DNA of 34,645 bases from a virus, in IMG/VR virus record IMGVR_UViG_3300010397_000072, positions 1 to 34,645 of that record; one strand, written 5' to 3'. Position 1 is the stretch's first letter. Every line of letters begins with the position of its first letter. The notes below the pieces were generated by a model. It was not told where the DNA came from and made no database searches. It saw only the letters and a program-made list of their open reading frames with translations. Below are positions 7,662-15,943 of the stretch, piece by piece. The position numbers and the translations under genes were made by a program.

Positions 7662-8042
7662 ATGGCTAATCGTAATTTTACCGAAATGCAAGCCCTGGAC
7701 AAAGGCATTAAAGTCATTGCCGGGAGCTTTGCTCCGAATAATACCGGAGCGGTTAGCGCCGCTTCTAACAAGGGAATTGGTTACAGCGTTGTTAGGACAT
7801 CGGCTGGGCTGTTTACGATTACCCTAGAAGATAGCTATGTTTCCCTGCTATCTGGCACGTGCTCGCTTCAACTGGCTTCTGCTGACGATAAGTATTGTCA
7901 GTTTGGGTCTATCGACGTTGTAACGGCTAAGACCGTGCAGATTCGTGTGTGGGACATTAGCGCGGCTGCTGTGGCTGACGTGGCCGCTGACGCAAATAAC
8001 CGGATTAACTTCTGTCTAGTGCTTAAGAACTCACAGGTGTAA
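7662..8042 (+). CDS. Capsid-associated (decoration-like) protein, short paralogue
   Basis: A 126-residue beta-rich protein encoded right after the capsid gene, where head decoration or head-fibre proteins are usual. It is a clear paralogue of the next gene: both begin MANRNF, both contain IAGSF, a G-x-GYSV-x-RT segment, TLxDSY, LQLAS-x-DDKY and IDVVT-x-KT, and both end with a D-x-NNRINF block. AGGAG precedes ATG 7662. No signal peptide or membrane segment is present. The decoration role is inferred from position and beta-sheet composition; nothing catalytic is seen. Confidence 0.75.
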   Translation: MANRNFTEMQALDKGIKVIAGSFAPNNTGAVSAASNKGIGYSVVRTSAGLFTITLEDSYVSLLSGTCSLQLASADDKYCQFGSIDVVTAKTVQIRVWDISAAAVADVAADANNRINFCLVLKNSQV

Positions 8043-8044
8043 CG

Positions 8045-8779
8045 ATGGCTAATAGAAACTTTAATTCTATAGAAAGCCTCCAGAAGAAACTTAAACTAAT
8101 TGCCGGTTCTTTCAAACATGCAGGAGCAGGTAAACTTGGTTTGGGCTATTCTGTGGCCAGAACCGCCGTTGGTAAATACACATTGACTTTGGATGACAGT
8201 TATCCTGCGCTGACTGCGGCTGTGGCCAATCTTCAGCTTGCAAGCGGGGATGATAAGTACATCCAATGGAATGCCATCGATGTTGTTACAAACAAAACGC
8301 TAAATCTTGTAATTAGAGACAAGTCCTCAACGGATGCGGCTGAGATTACAACGGTTCAATGCGTGGCTGACGTTGCTGGGAGTTTGAACAGCAAGTATTT
8401 CACGATTAACTCAGCAGATGATTTAATCCAATACTACGTATGGTTTAACGTCAACTCTGCGGGCGTAGACCCAGCCATTGCCGGAAAGACCGGATTAGCT
8501 GTGGCTCTTGCTACCGGAGCGAACGCCAACACGGTTGCTGCGGCTGTCGCTGCCGTATTAGATCCTCTGGCCTCTTTCGCGGCTGCGGCGGTTACTGATA
8601 CGGTAACGGTTACAAATGCTTCGGTGGGTGTGACAACGGACGCTGCTAATGGAACCGCATCTCCTGGGTTCACGATTAACGTGACTCAGCAGGGTGATTC
8701 GATTGCTAAGGATATTGCAGATAACGCAAACAACCGGATTAACTTTCAGCTTTGGTTGAATAACGGGACGATTGATTAA
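8045..8779 (+). CDS. Capsid-associated protein, long paralogue with an inserted domain
   Basis: A 244-residue protein, tandem paralogue of the preceding gene. Residues 1-100 and 223-244 align with the short copy. Residues about 101-222 (DNA about 8345-8710) are an extra domain placed between IRDKSSTDAAE and DIADNANNRINF. The insert contains KYFTINSADD, QYYVWFNVNSAG, VDPAIAGKTGLAVALATG and an Ala/Thr/Val-rich second half ending in NVTQQGD. I recall this insert type as a mobile beta domain in many phage virion proteins; a homology search would confirm it. The short copy may cover the capsid while this copy displays the extra domain outward. Only three bases separate the two genes. Confidence 0.75.
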   Translation: MANRNFNSIESLQKKLKLIAGSFKHAGAGKLGLGYSVARTAVGKYTLTLDDSYPALTAAVANLQLASGDDKYIQWNAIDVVTNKTLNLVIRDKSSTDAAEITTVQCVADVAGSLNSKYFTINSADDLIQYYVWFNVNSAGVDPAIAGKTGLAVALATGANANTVAAAVAAVLDPLASFAAAAVTDTVTVTNASVGVTTDAANGTASPGFTINVTQQGDSIAKDIADNANNRINFQLWLNNGTID

Positions 8780-8789
8780 GGAGTCTATC

Positions 8790-9065
8790 ATGTTCATGGG
8801 TGATAAAAAGAAACTTGGTCAGATAATCGTTGCTAAATTCAAAGCTCCTGAAGACGTTAAGGCCGGTCCAGAAGATAAGGAAGATCCTAAGAAAGAGCTT
8901 AAGATGATTGCAGAAGAGATTTTGCAAGCTATCGAGACTAAGGATGTAGACGCGCTTGTAGATAGCCTGTGTGCCTTTGATGACCTTTACGATGATTATC
9001 AGGGTGAACGTCCTGAAGAGGAATCAGAAGAAGAAGGTCCCGAAGAACATAAGATCTTGGGGTAA
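8790..9065 (+). CDS. Hypothetical acidic protein, 91 aa
   Basis: A small, strongly acidic protein with a Lys/Glu-rich helical middle (KKELKMIAEEILQAIETK) and a very acidic C-terminus (PEEESEEEGPEEHKILG). I chose ATG 8790 because AAGGAG lies six bases upstream (8778-8783); a TTG at 8772 would start inside the previous gene. It lies between the capsid-associated proteins and the adaptor. Small acidic proteins here can act in head completion or as assembly chaperones, but I do not recognise the family. Confidence 0.7.
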   Translation: MFMGDKKKLGQIIVAKFKAPEDVKAGPEDKEDPKKELKMIAEEILQAIETKDVDALVDSLCAFDDLYDDYQGERPEEESEEEGPEEHKILG

Positions 9066-9069
9066 TTAG

Positions 9070-9765
9070 ATGGCTAGGACTAGTACTCTATTAAGCCTTA
9101 GGACCCAGGCCAGGCAAAGAGCCGATATGGTTAATAGCTCCTTCATCACGGATGCGGAGCTAAATAGCTATATCAACTCTAGCTATGCCGAGCTTTATGA
9201 TCTCCTGACTTCATGCTTTGAAGACTATTACGTTACCTCTGGAAACATCTCTTTAGTGCAGGGGCAAGATACATATACACTCCCAGCTGACTTTTATAAG
9301 CTGCTCGGTGTGGATCTTGTAGTTGATAGCCAGGGTAATGCGGTAACTCTTCATGCGTTTCAGTTCTCTGAAAGAAATGCCTATGTCTTTACTCCCACTT
9401 GGAATGTTGTTGGTCTTAATTATCTTAGGTATCACCTCATAGGGGATAGTATTAAATTTGTTCCCGCTCCTACTCAGACACACACGATTAAACTCTATTA
9501 TGTCAAGGCACCAGTTGTTCTTGCCGCCGATGGGGATTTAATCGATGGGGTTAGTGGGTGGGAAGAGTATGTTATCTGTGATGCCGCCATTAAGATGCTT
9601 CAAAAAGAAGAATCCGATGTTTCCGTAGTAATGGCTCAGAAGAATGGTCTTATTAAACGTATTAACGAAATGTCTGCTAACCGTGATGCTGGCACTCCCA
9701 TGAGAGTAAGTGACACGACTAAGAGACTTCCCTGGGAGTTCTGGAGCTTCGGGGAGGGAACGTGA
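9070..9765 (+). CDS. Head-tail adaptor protein
   Basis: A 231-residue protein of the podovirus adaptor type that binds the portal ring and carries the tail. Recognisable features are the helical start (SLRTQARQRADM, then FITDAELNSYINSSYAEL), a central beta section with TYTLPADFYKLLGVDL, and the helical end WEEYVICDAAIKMLQKEESD with IKRINEMSANRDAG. The same pattern occurs in adaptors of P22- and SU10-like phages. The stop overlaps the GTG of the next gene (GTGA). Placement between head genes and the nozzle-like protein agrees with the assignment. Confidence 0.8.
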   Translation: MARTSTLLSLRTQARQRADMVNSSFITDAELNSYINSSYAELYDLLTSCFEDYYVTSGNISLVQGQDTYTLPADFYKLLGVDLVVDSQGNAVTLHAFQFSERNAYVFTPTWNVVGLNYLRYHLIGDSIKFVPAPTQTHTIKLYYVKAPVVLAADGDLIDGVSGWEEYVICDAAIKMLQKEESDVSVVMAQKNGLIKRINEMSANRDAGTPMRVSDTTKRLPWEFWSFGEGT

Positions 9766-10064
9766 AACATGTTCAGACGATTAACGTTAACGATTATGAG
9801 CTTAATCGAGTTCAAGACAATTTGGTTGAGGTGGTAAACACCATCGCAGATAAGCCAATAGTTGATGGTGTTCTGATTAAAAGAGTTATCTTGGCAGCCG
9901 GGTCCGATAATCTTGTGATTCATGGCCTATCAAGGACACCAAGTCTTGTCTTAGTAGGAACTCCTAACACTAATGCGGTGGTGTGGCAGACCGGAGTTGT
10001 AACCGATAGCTATGTAGTAATAAGAACCAGTGCGGATTGCACTGTTAACATGTGGGTGTGCTAA
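9762..10064 (+). CDS. Hypothetical structural protein, 100 aa
   Basis: A 100-residue protein starting with GTG 9762, which overlaps the adaptor stop and follows GGGGAGGG. The second half is mostly short strands (LIKRVILAAGSDNLVIHG; SLVLVGTPNTNAVVWQTG; SYVVIRTSADCTVNMWVC), suggesting a beta sandwich. No catalytic motif, signal peptide or membrane segment is present. It sits in the tail-assembly section between adaptor and nozzle-like genes. A minor virion component is the likely role. Confidence 0.72.
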   Translation: MKHVQTINVNDYELNRVQDNLVEVVNTIADKPIVDGVLIKRVILAAGSDNLVIHGLSRTPSLVLVGTPNTNAVVWQTGVVTDSYVVIRTSADCTVNMWVC

Positions 10065-10065
10065 T

Positions 10066-10395
10066 ATGAGAGTTGTTAACGAGAAATTACTAAACGCAGT
10101 TGATCTAAGTGCCGCAACAAGCACTAGCGGGACATTCGATGTTCAACATCTTTATCTTATGAGCTTACACGCCGTTATTCCAAGCACCACGGCTGCCGGG
10201 ACCATATCAATCCAAACCAGCCTTAATGGAACGGACTGGTTTCAGAAGGATACGATCGCAGTAAGTCTGTCCGGCGCGGCGCTTAATACGATTAAGGAAT
10301 ACGCCGATCTTTCGGTTCCCTTCGTTAGAGCGGTTTATACCAAATCTACCGGAACCGGGTCTTTAACCCTTTACGTAAACGCTAAGGGCTTCTAA
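10066..10395 (+). CDS. Small beta-sandwich virion protein, 109 aa
   Basis: I chose the ATG at 10066, one base after the previous stop; the open frame extends upstream only into the preceding gene. The sequence alternates strands and turns, with ISIQTSLNGTDWFQKDT and a C-terminal block, VPFVRAVYTKSTGTGSLTL. That block resembles the end of the 116-residue protein at 18956, indicating two copies of one fold at the two ends of the tail gene block. The stop overlaps the ATG of the nozzle-like gene by one base. It may be a tail accessory or fibre-attachment piece. Confidence 0.72.
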   Translation: MRVVNEKLLNAVDLSAATSTSGTFDVQHLYLMSLHAVIPSTTAAGTISIQTSLNGTDWFQKDTIAVSLSGAALNTIKEYADLSVPFVRAVYTKSTGTGSLTLYVNAKGF

Positions 10396-13300
10396 TGCTA
10401 GAGCGTCAAGCAGTATCAATTCCAATGGTGGGAGGTGTCGGTAATAAGACCGATGAAAAAACCCTACCTATTGGTAAGATGCAGACGCTTGAAAACTCTC
10501 TTTTTTTAAAACAGGGCAAACTTAATAAACGAAATGGATATGATGTACTTGGCAAAACTACTGCAAAGTTTTACGCCGGTATTGGTGGAGCAGGAACCTC
10601 TATATCTTCAGCTTCATTTCTCTCTAATTTTGGGAATGAACTATTAATCGGAGATGGCAATTATCTTTGGTCTAGAGCAGAGACACAGAACAAACTTGTG
10701 ATGAAGGGCAAGCTATTAACCCATAAATCAAGTTTGATAGACGTGTTTCGAGGAAATGATAACGCCGAATATCCAAGCTGTGCCATAGTCGGAAACGATG
10801 TGATGTTCTGTTACTTAAAAGCAGATCCTTCTGTTGCCAGAAAAAACGTGTACATTACTAGTTACAATATTGTTAATGAAACCTATACATATAACGACGT
10901 AAAGCTCCGGGATTATGGCAAGGCTGCTAAGGTTGTGGCGATGAATGGGTTTTTCTTCGTGGCTACGATCGATGAGCACTTTACTCAGATAGCGATTGAT
11001 ATTTTAGATCCTTCCGTTTACCCGGTCACAGGACCGATTGACCCAGGCAAGAATATAATTCAGATAACCCAGGCCGTTACAAATCTTGATACAACCAACC
11101 CGGTCATTGATCTTGTTGCTGGTACAAATTATTTGTATGTTGTCTATGGTAAGACAAACGGGATAGACGCTCTATTTGTACACCAAACAGCCGCTCCGTT
11201 TAGCAACACAAACTTTACTCTTGGGACTCCTATAACGCTTAACTCAAATCCTCAGACAAGCGGCGCTGCTGCAAGCTATGACGTTACAAATGACCGCGTA
11301 ATGTTTTGCTACTCATCTGGAACCGGATTCAGATATACAATTAGAAATAAGGATTTTACATCCCAGGTAAAACCAGATGTAAGCGGCGACAGCGGAACAC
11401 TGCACGTTAAAAATATAACAGCGGGGCACACCACAGCGGGTACTGCCGGGAGCGTGCACAATCTTTATTTGGAATCATATGACACAGTTAAAGACAGATC
11501 TCTTCTTTCTTTTGACCAAATAAGTGATGATGGAAATACTGTTTCTGGGATAAAAACACAGCTTGGACTAGGATTAGCATGTAATCCTATGGATCAAGAT
11601 ATCATCATGTGTCTTCACGATTCAGGAACTTCTGGACTTCAACATTCACTATTCTTGATGAGTATGACTAATAATTCTAATCTAATCCCATTTATTGAGT
11701 CAAGACACCTTTACGGACAGGCACAGGGATTTGATAAGACCGGTTTTACTCCAAAACTTGCCATGTCTGGGACTAAATACATAATCCCGGCCATGATTAT
11801 TAATCCAGAACCAACAATTTCTGGAGTATCAAACTTTAAAAACATTGTTGCTATTGTAATAGATATTGACAAACAGCAGGATATTACAGAGGCAAACACA
11901 AGCTATGCGGAGCTTCTTGGAACGGCTGGCGTTAAGGAATATGATAAGCGCTCCGTTGTAGAGAATAACTTCTATCTATCACCGGATAATCTATCTTTTA
12001 GCGCGACCGCCGTAACTGGTGGGTTCATGTCGGATGGAACCTATCTATACCAAGCAATGTATGAGTGGGTTGATTCATCCGGTTTTATACATCGTAGTGC
12101 TCCTAGCGCTCCTTTATCAGTAACTCTTTCTGGCGGTGGGTCTACACAGACCGCTAGCATCTCATTGACTAAGCCATATCTTACAAAAAAGAATGGCCAA
12201 GAGTTTCTTGGGTCCGAGGAATCTCTAACCAGGGATAAATGCCGGGTTATTTTATACCGTTCCAAAAATGGACTTACTCAACCGTTTAAGGTAGCCGACG
12301 TAACTTATACGATAGATTCAAGCTTGTTGACTATTGTGGACACTCTGGCCGATTCTTCCATTGGATCTAATGAGGTTCTCTATACCTTTGGTGGTGAATT
12401 TGAAAACACATCGCCACCTCCTTGCAGTCTAATTATTAAGGCTAAAAACAGGGTGTTTCTAATCAACGATGAAGACCCTCTAGAGTGTTGGTTTTCTAAA
12501 GAGCAGATTGTGGGTGAAGCCGTTGCATTCTCGTTTGAATTAACAACACGAGTTTCAGAGGACGGTGGGAGAGTTACTGCACTTGGCCAGATAGATGATA
12601 AGCTGGTTTTTTTCAAAAAGTCCACTATCTTCGTTATGAATGGAGACGGACCGACTAACACAGGATCTAATAATAGCTTCTCTCGTCCGACTAAAATTGA
12701 GACAGACGTTGGGTGTGTTGACCCAAACAGTGTTGTTAATACCCCAGAGGGGTTAATGTTTAAGTCCCAAAAGGGGATTTATCTATTGTCCAGGTCGTTA
12801 ACCGTTCAATACATCGGCGCGGATGTAGAGGACTTTAATCAATACAAGATTAAATCAGCGCTGTTTTTAGAGAACAATAATCAGGTTCGTTTCACTACCA
12901 ATAATGGATACATCTTGGTTTATGATTTCTTCTTTAAGCAGTGGTCGGTATTTACCTATGGCGGTATTGATTCAGAATATGTGACTAATCAGTTCTATAC
13001 GCTTCAATCCTCGCCGGTTGCTGTTTTGCGTGAAAGCGCAGCGTTCGCGGACGGTAGTTCATATATTAAGATGCTAGGTGTAACTCCTTGGATAAAGCTA
13101 GCCGGTATTCAGGGCTATCAGAGGATTAGGCGCATGAGCTTCCTTGGAGAATCTAAGGGCGCTCATAACATGCAAATTAGTGTTGGATATGACTATGACA
13201 ACTCCACATTTACGCCATTAACTCTGGTTTCTCAGGCATCGACTACAAGCAAATACCAGTTTATGGGTCACATCCCCATGCAGAAGTGTGAAGCTATTCG

Positions 13301-13424
13301 GTTTAAGTTTGAGGACAGCACAAGCGGTTCTGTTAACGAGGGTTATACTATTTCAGATCTCAGTATAGAGGTCGGTGTTAAGCGCGGCATTAAGAAACAG
13401 GCCGCTGCAAATCAGGTGGGGTGA
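10395..13424 (+). CDS. Tail nozzle / stabilisation-like protein
   Basis: A 1009-residue, mainly beta protein, probably the nozzle or packaged-DNA-stabilisation protein that closes the portal-adaptor channel (the role played by P22 gp10 or T7 gp12). The N-terminus (IPMVGGVGNKTDEKTLPIG, then LENSLFLKQGKLNKRNGYDV) is typical of this class. The middle reads as a beta-propeller. The region around residues 735-860 (VTALGQIDDKLVFFKKSTIF; SQKGIYLLSRSLTVQYIG; YDFFFKQWSVFTYGG) is the strongest match to what I know of nozzle proteins. Its ATG overlaps the preceding stop. A tail tube is absent, so it likely forms the distal end of a short tail. Confidence 0.78.
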   Translation: MLERQAVSIPMVGGVGNKTDEKTLPIGKMQTLENSLFLKQGKLNKRNGYDVLGKTTAKFYAGIGGAGTSISSASFLSNFGNELLIGDGNYLWSRAETQNKLVMKGKLLTHKSSLIDVFRGNDNAEYPSCAIVGNDVMFCYLKADPSVARKNVYITSYNIVNETYTYNDVKLRDYGKAAKVVAMNGFFFVATIDEHFTQIAIDILDPSVYPVTGPIDPGKNIIQITQAVTNLDTTNPVIDLVAGTNYLYVVYGKTNGIDALFVHQTAAPFSNTNFTLGTPITLNSNPQTSGAAASYDVTNDRVMFCYSSGTGFRYTIRNKDFTSQVKPDVSGDSGTLHVKNITAGHTTAGTAGSVHNLYLESYDTVKDRSLLSFDQISDDGNTVSGIKTQLGLGLACNPMDQDIIMCLHDSGTSGLQHSLFLMSMTNNSNLIPFIESRHLYGQAQGFDKTGFTPKLAMSGTKYIIPAMIINPEPTISGVSNFKNIVAIVIDIDKQQDITEANTSYAELLGTAGVKEYDKRSVVENNFYLSPDNLSFSATAVTGGFMSDGTYLYQAMYEWVDSSGFIHRSAPSAPLSVTLSGGGSTQTASISLTKPYLTKKNGQEFLGSEESLTRDKCRVILYRSKNGLTQPFKVADVTYTIDSSLLTIVDTLADSSIGSNEVLYTFGGEFENTSPPPCSLIIKAKNRVFLINDEDPLECWFSKEQIVGEAVAFSFELTTRVSEDGGRVTALGQIDDKLVFFKKSTIFVMNGDGPTNTGSNNSFSRPTKIETDVGCVDPNSVVNTPEGLMFKSQKGIYLLSRSLTVQYIGADVEDFNQYKIKSALFLENNNQVRFTTNNGYILVYDFFFKQWSVFTYGGIDSEYVTNQFYTLQSSPVAVLRESAAFADGSSYIKMLGVTPWIKLAGIQGYQRIRRMSFLGESKGAHNMQISVGYDYDNSTFTPLTLVSQASTTSKYQFMGHIPMQKCEAIRFKFEDSTSGSVNEGYTISDLSIEVGVKRGIKKQAAANQVG

Positions 13425-13431
13425 TAGGATT

Positions 13432-14439
13432 ATGGGAATAATAGACGTAAACGACCCAGTACAGCACGCACAATGGGCACTAGATGAGGCTATTAATGCT
13501 AAAAATAGAGCATTAAATGGAGTTCTTAAAAATGTCTCCAAGTCCGGGCAGGATGCAGTATTAAAGCCATATGAGGACAGAATAGCCGCAGCACAACAAG
13601 CGCTGGCCACGGCTCAAACCCAAAAGACAACACAAGCCTCACAACAAGAGGCAGAAAAGCGGGCTAACGACCCGGCGTATGCGGCTCAACAGGATCTTGT
13701 TACTCAGATGCAGAACCGGATATCCGGGAAAGAAAAGAGTGCTTCGGAGATCGCAGCGGAACAGGCTAAAGAATCAGCGGAACAATCAGCGGCATCGGCT
13801 GCGGCGTCTGCCAGGGGAAGAGTAAACCCGGCGATGCTACAAAAGGCTTTGTTGCAACAGAATGCCCAGGTCGCTCAACAGGCTGGGCAGATGGCCCAGG
13901 CTGGCAAGCAACAGGAATTGTCTCAGTATGCCCAGATGCTTCAGGGAGTAAGGTCTGGGGAGTTACAGGGACAGCAGTTGTCACAACAGCAACAGCAGTT
14001 CTTACAGCAGCTTCAACAGCAATATGCGCAGCTAGAGGTCCAGAAGCAGCTTGGGATGGGGAACCTTGGTGTTGCACAAACCGGACAGACTATGACCGGG
14101 ATTGGTTCCCTTATGGGTGGTCTTAGCGGATTGGCGGCGCTCTTGCCTCTCCTCTCGGATGAGACTAAAAAGAAGGATATCAAGGAAGCAGACAAGGATA
14201 TTTATGAGTTCCTAGATGCTCTTAGCTCGTCTAAATACAAGTATAAAGACAAAAAGTTTGGGCCGGATGAATACTATTCCCCGATGGCGCAGGAGTTAGA
14301 AGAAACTCCGGTAGGCGCGTCGATGGTTATGGAAACTCCAAACGGCAAAATGGTTGACTATGGCCGTGGATTTGGGGCAATCTTGGCTGCACAATCAGCA
14401 CTACATAAACGCTTAAAAGATCTAGAAGACGAGGGATAA
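13432..14439 (+). CDS. Gln-rich virion protein with C-terminal S74-type chaperone domain
   Basis: A 335-residue protein starting at ATG 13432, seven bases after the nozzle stop, with AGGA upstream. The N-terminus is helical; residues about 60-225 are extremely rich in Gln and Ala with coiled-coil character. A short hydrophobic Gly/Leu stretch (GIGSLMGGLSGLAALLPLL) precedes the C-terminal 94 residues, which match the intramolecular chaperone/peptidase S74 pattern: SDETKKKDI at 242, YEFLDALSSSKYKYKD, MAQELEETPVGASMV and VDYGRGFGAILAAQSALHKRL. In S74 domains a Ser and a Lys five residues later perform self-cleavage; Ser242 and Lys247 fit. The domain is normally on tail fibres or spikes. Here it sits beside ejection-protein genes. 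Confidence 0.78.
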   Translation: MGIIDVNDPVQHAQWALDEAINAKNRALNGVLKNVSKSGQDAVLKPYEDRIAAAQQALATAQTQKTTQASQQEAEKRANDPAYAAQQDLVTQMQNRISGKEKSASEIAAEQAKESAEQSAASAAASARGRVNPAMLQKALLQQNAQVAQQAGQMAQAGKQQELSQYAQMLQGVRSGELQGQQLSQQQQQFLQQLQQQYAQLEVQKQLGMGNLGVAQTGQTMTGIGSLMGGLSGLAALLPLLSDETKKKDIKEADKDIYEFLDALSSSKYKYKDKKFGPDEYYSPMAQELEETPVGASMVMETPNGKMVDYGRGFGAILAAQSALHKRLKDLEDEG

Positions 14440-14440
14440 A

Positions 14441-15940
14441 ATGGGGTTCTCTGTTGCTTCGGAAGACGAGAATGTTCTTAATCTTGTTGATGAGAATGGG
14501 AATAACCGAGTTGTGGCAAAATCTGCCCTATCCCCCGGTGTTGCAGAAGCTCTTCCCAGGATTAATGCGGCACCGTTACAGATAGAACCAATCGTTCCAG
14601 AAGCACCACCGACCGCAGCGACTGTTCCCGCTCTACTACAGATTGAGCCTATTGCAGAGCCTGTTAGGGCTCCTGCTGCTATGCCAACTACCACTGAGGC
14701 CGGAAAGATCGATCCCAGCATGCTCGTTGGGGTTGCTCCTAAACAACTGCCACAGGTTGCGCCACCACAAAATGAGATGGTGGGTGGCCTTAAGCAGCTA
14801 GAAACTAACGTGGGTGAAAGCGCTAAAAAGATTGGCGCTATAGGTGCGGGCATTCAACCAACATACGAGGCTGCTAACAAACAGATCGCTCAAACCCAGG
14901 CCGATTATAAAAAACAAGAGGCCGATGCTATTGCTCAGGTCAATAACGCAAAGAGCATGGTTAATACTGCAATGGCAGACGCGTCTCGTGTGGGGTCAAT
15001 AGATCCAGCCCGATTTTGGAGCAACAAGGGAACCGGGGAGAAGATTACAGCTGCTATTGCCGTGTTTCTGGGCGGTGTCGGTGCTGGTCTACTTGGCCGT
15101 GGGGGGAATCCTGCTCTTGAGATGATTCAAAAAAGCATAGACCAAGACATTAATGCTCAGGAGCAGGATATTAAAAGGAAACAGGCCAATGTTGGCATGG
15201 CTATCAACGCCATGGACATTGCCAGACAATCCCTTGGTGATATCCGCGCATCAAGGACCGCAGCCCTGGCCAGTGCGTGGGGAGATGCCGAGCGTAAGGT
15301 CACGGCAATGCAAGCTGGCATGAAGAATGAGGATGAGAAGATTAAACTAGACCAGCTTAAGCAACAGATGGCTATGACCAGACAGACCTATGAGGTCCAA
15401 ACCGCTCAACTAATGCAGAATAATAAACTAAAAGAGCTTATCTCGTCTGGTAATCAGGGAGTTACTCAGGGAGTAATCGAACAATCCTCCCTGCCAAGAG
15501 AAGAGAAAGATAAGTATCTTCAGCGCATGGTTCCTGGTTATGGGTTTGCTAAAGACCCAGAGACCGCTAAAGAGGCGGTTAAGGTCACTGCGGCTGCGGT
15601 TCCATTCCAGAAGAGCCTCCAGGAATTGATTAATCTAGTAAAAGAAGGTCCGGTTATTCCACATACGGATAGAGCTATAAGGCTCACTTCTCTCGCTGAA
15701 GAGGTCCAGATGGCTTATCGTGAGAATAAGAATCTTACCCGGTTTAGCGAAGAGGTTAAGGAATTTATGGAAAAGGTATTGCCAGATCCTAGCGCTATAA
15801 CGAATCTCCATAATATTCCAAAGTACGAAGCCGTATTAGAGTCATCAAAGATCGACACGAGGAACAAGTTAAAGCAGTATGGTCTTATCCCTCAGACTAC
15901 ACCTGGGGCAGCGTATGAAATTCCTAACCCAAACAGGTGA
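14441..15940 (+). CDS. Internal virion / ejection protein candidate 1
   Basis: A 499-residue, Ala/Gln-rich helical protein, one base after the preceding stop. The N-terminal 120 residues are Pro/Ala-rich and probably flexible. Residues about 130-180 form a coiled coil. A hydrophobic Gly-rich segment follows, ITAAIAVFLGGVGAGLLG, then NPALEMIQKSIDQDINAQEQ, a combination I associate with podovirus internal proteins that enter the cell envelope during DNA ejection. The rest is helical with many Lys/Glu/Gln. No lytic-enzyme motif is visible. The neighbouring 990-residue protein is the likely partner. Confidence 0.68.
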   Translation: MGFSVASEDENVLNLVDENGNNRVVAKSALSPGVAEALPRINAAPLQIEPIVPEAPPTAATVPALLQIEPIAEPVRAPAAMPTTTEAGKIDPSMLVGVAPKQLPQVAPPQNEMVGGLKQLETNVGESAKKIGAIGAGIQPTYEAANKQIAQTQADYKKQEADAIAQVNNAKSMVNTAMADASRVGSIDPARFWSNKGTGEKITAAIAVFLGGVGAGLLGRGGNPALEMIQKSIDQDINAQEQDIKRKQANVGMAINAMDIARQSLGDIRASRTAALASAWGDAERKVTAMQAGMKNEDEKIKLDQLKQQMAMTRQTYEVQTAQLMQNNKLKELISSGNQGVTQGVIEQSSLPREEKDKYLQRMVPGYGFAKDPETAKEAVKVTAAAVPFQKSLQELINLVKEGPVIPHTDRAIRLTSLAEEVQMAYRENKNLTRFSEEVKEFMEKVLPDPSAITNLHNIPKYEAVLESSKIDTRNKLKQYGLIPQTTPGAAYEIPNPNR

Positions 15941-15943
15941 GCT

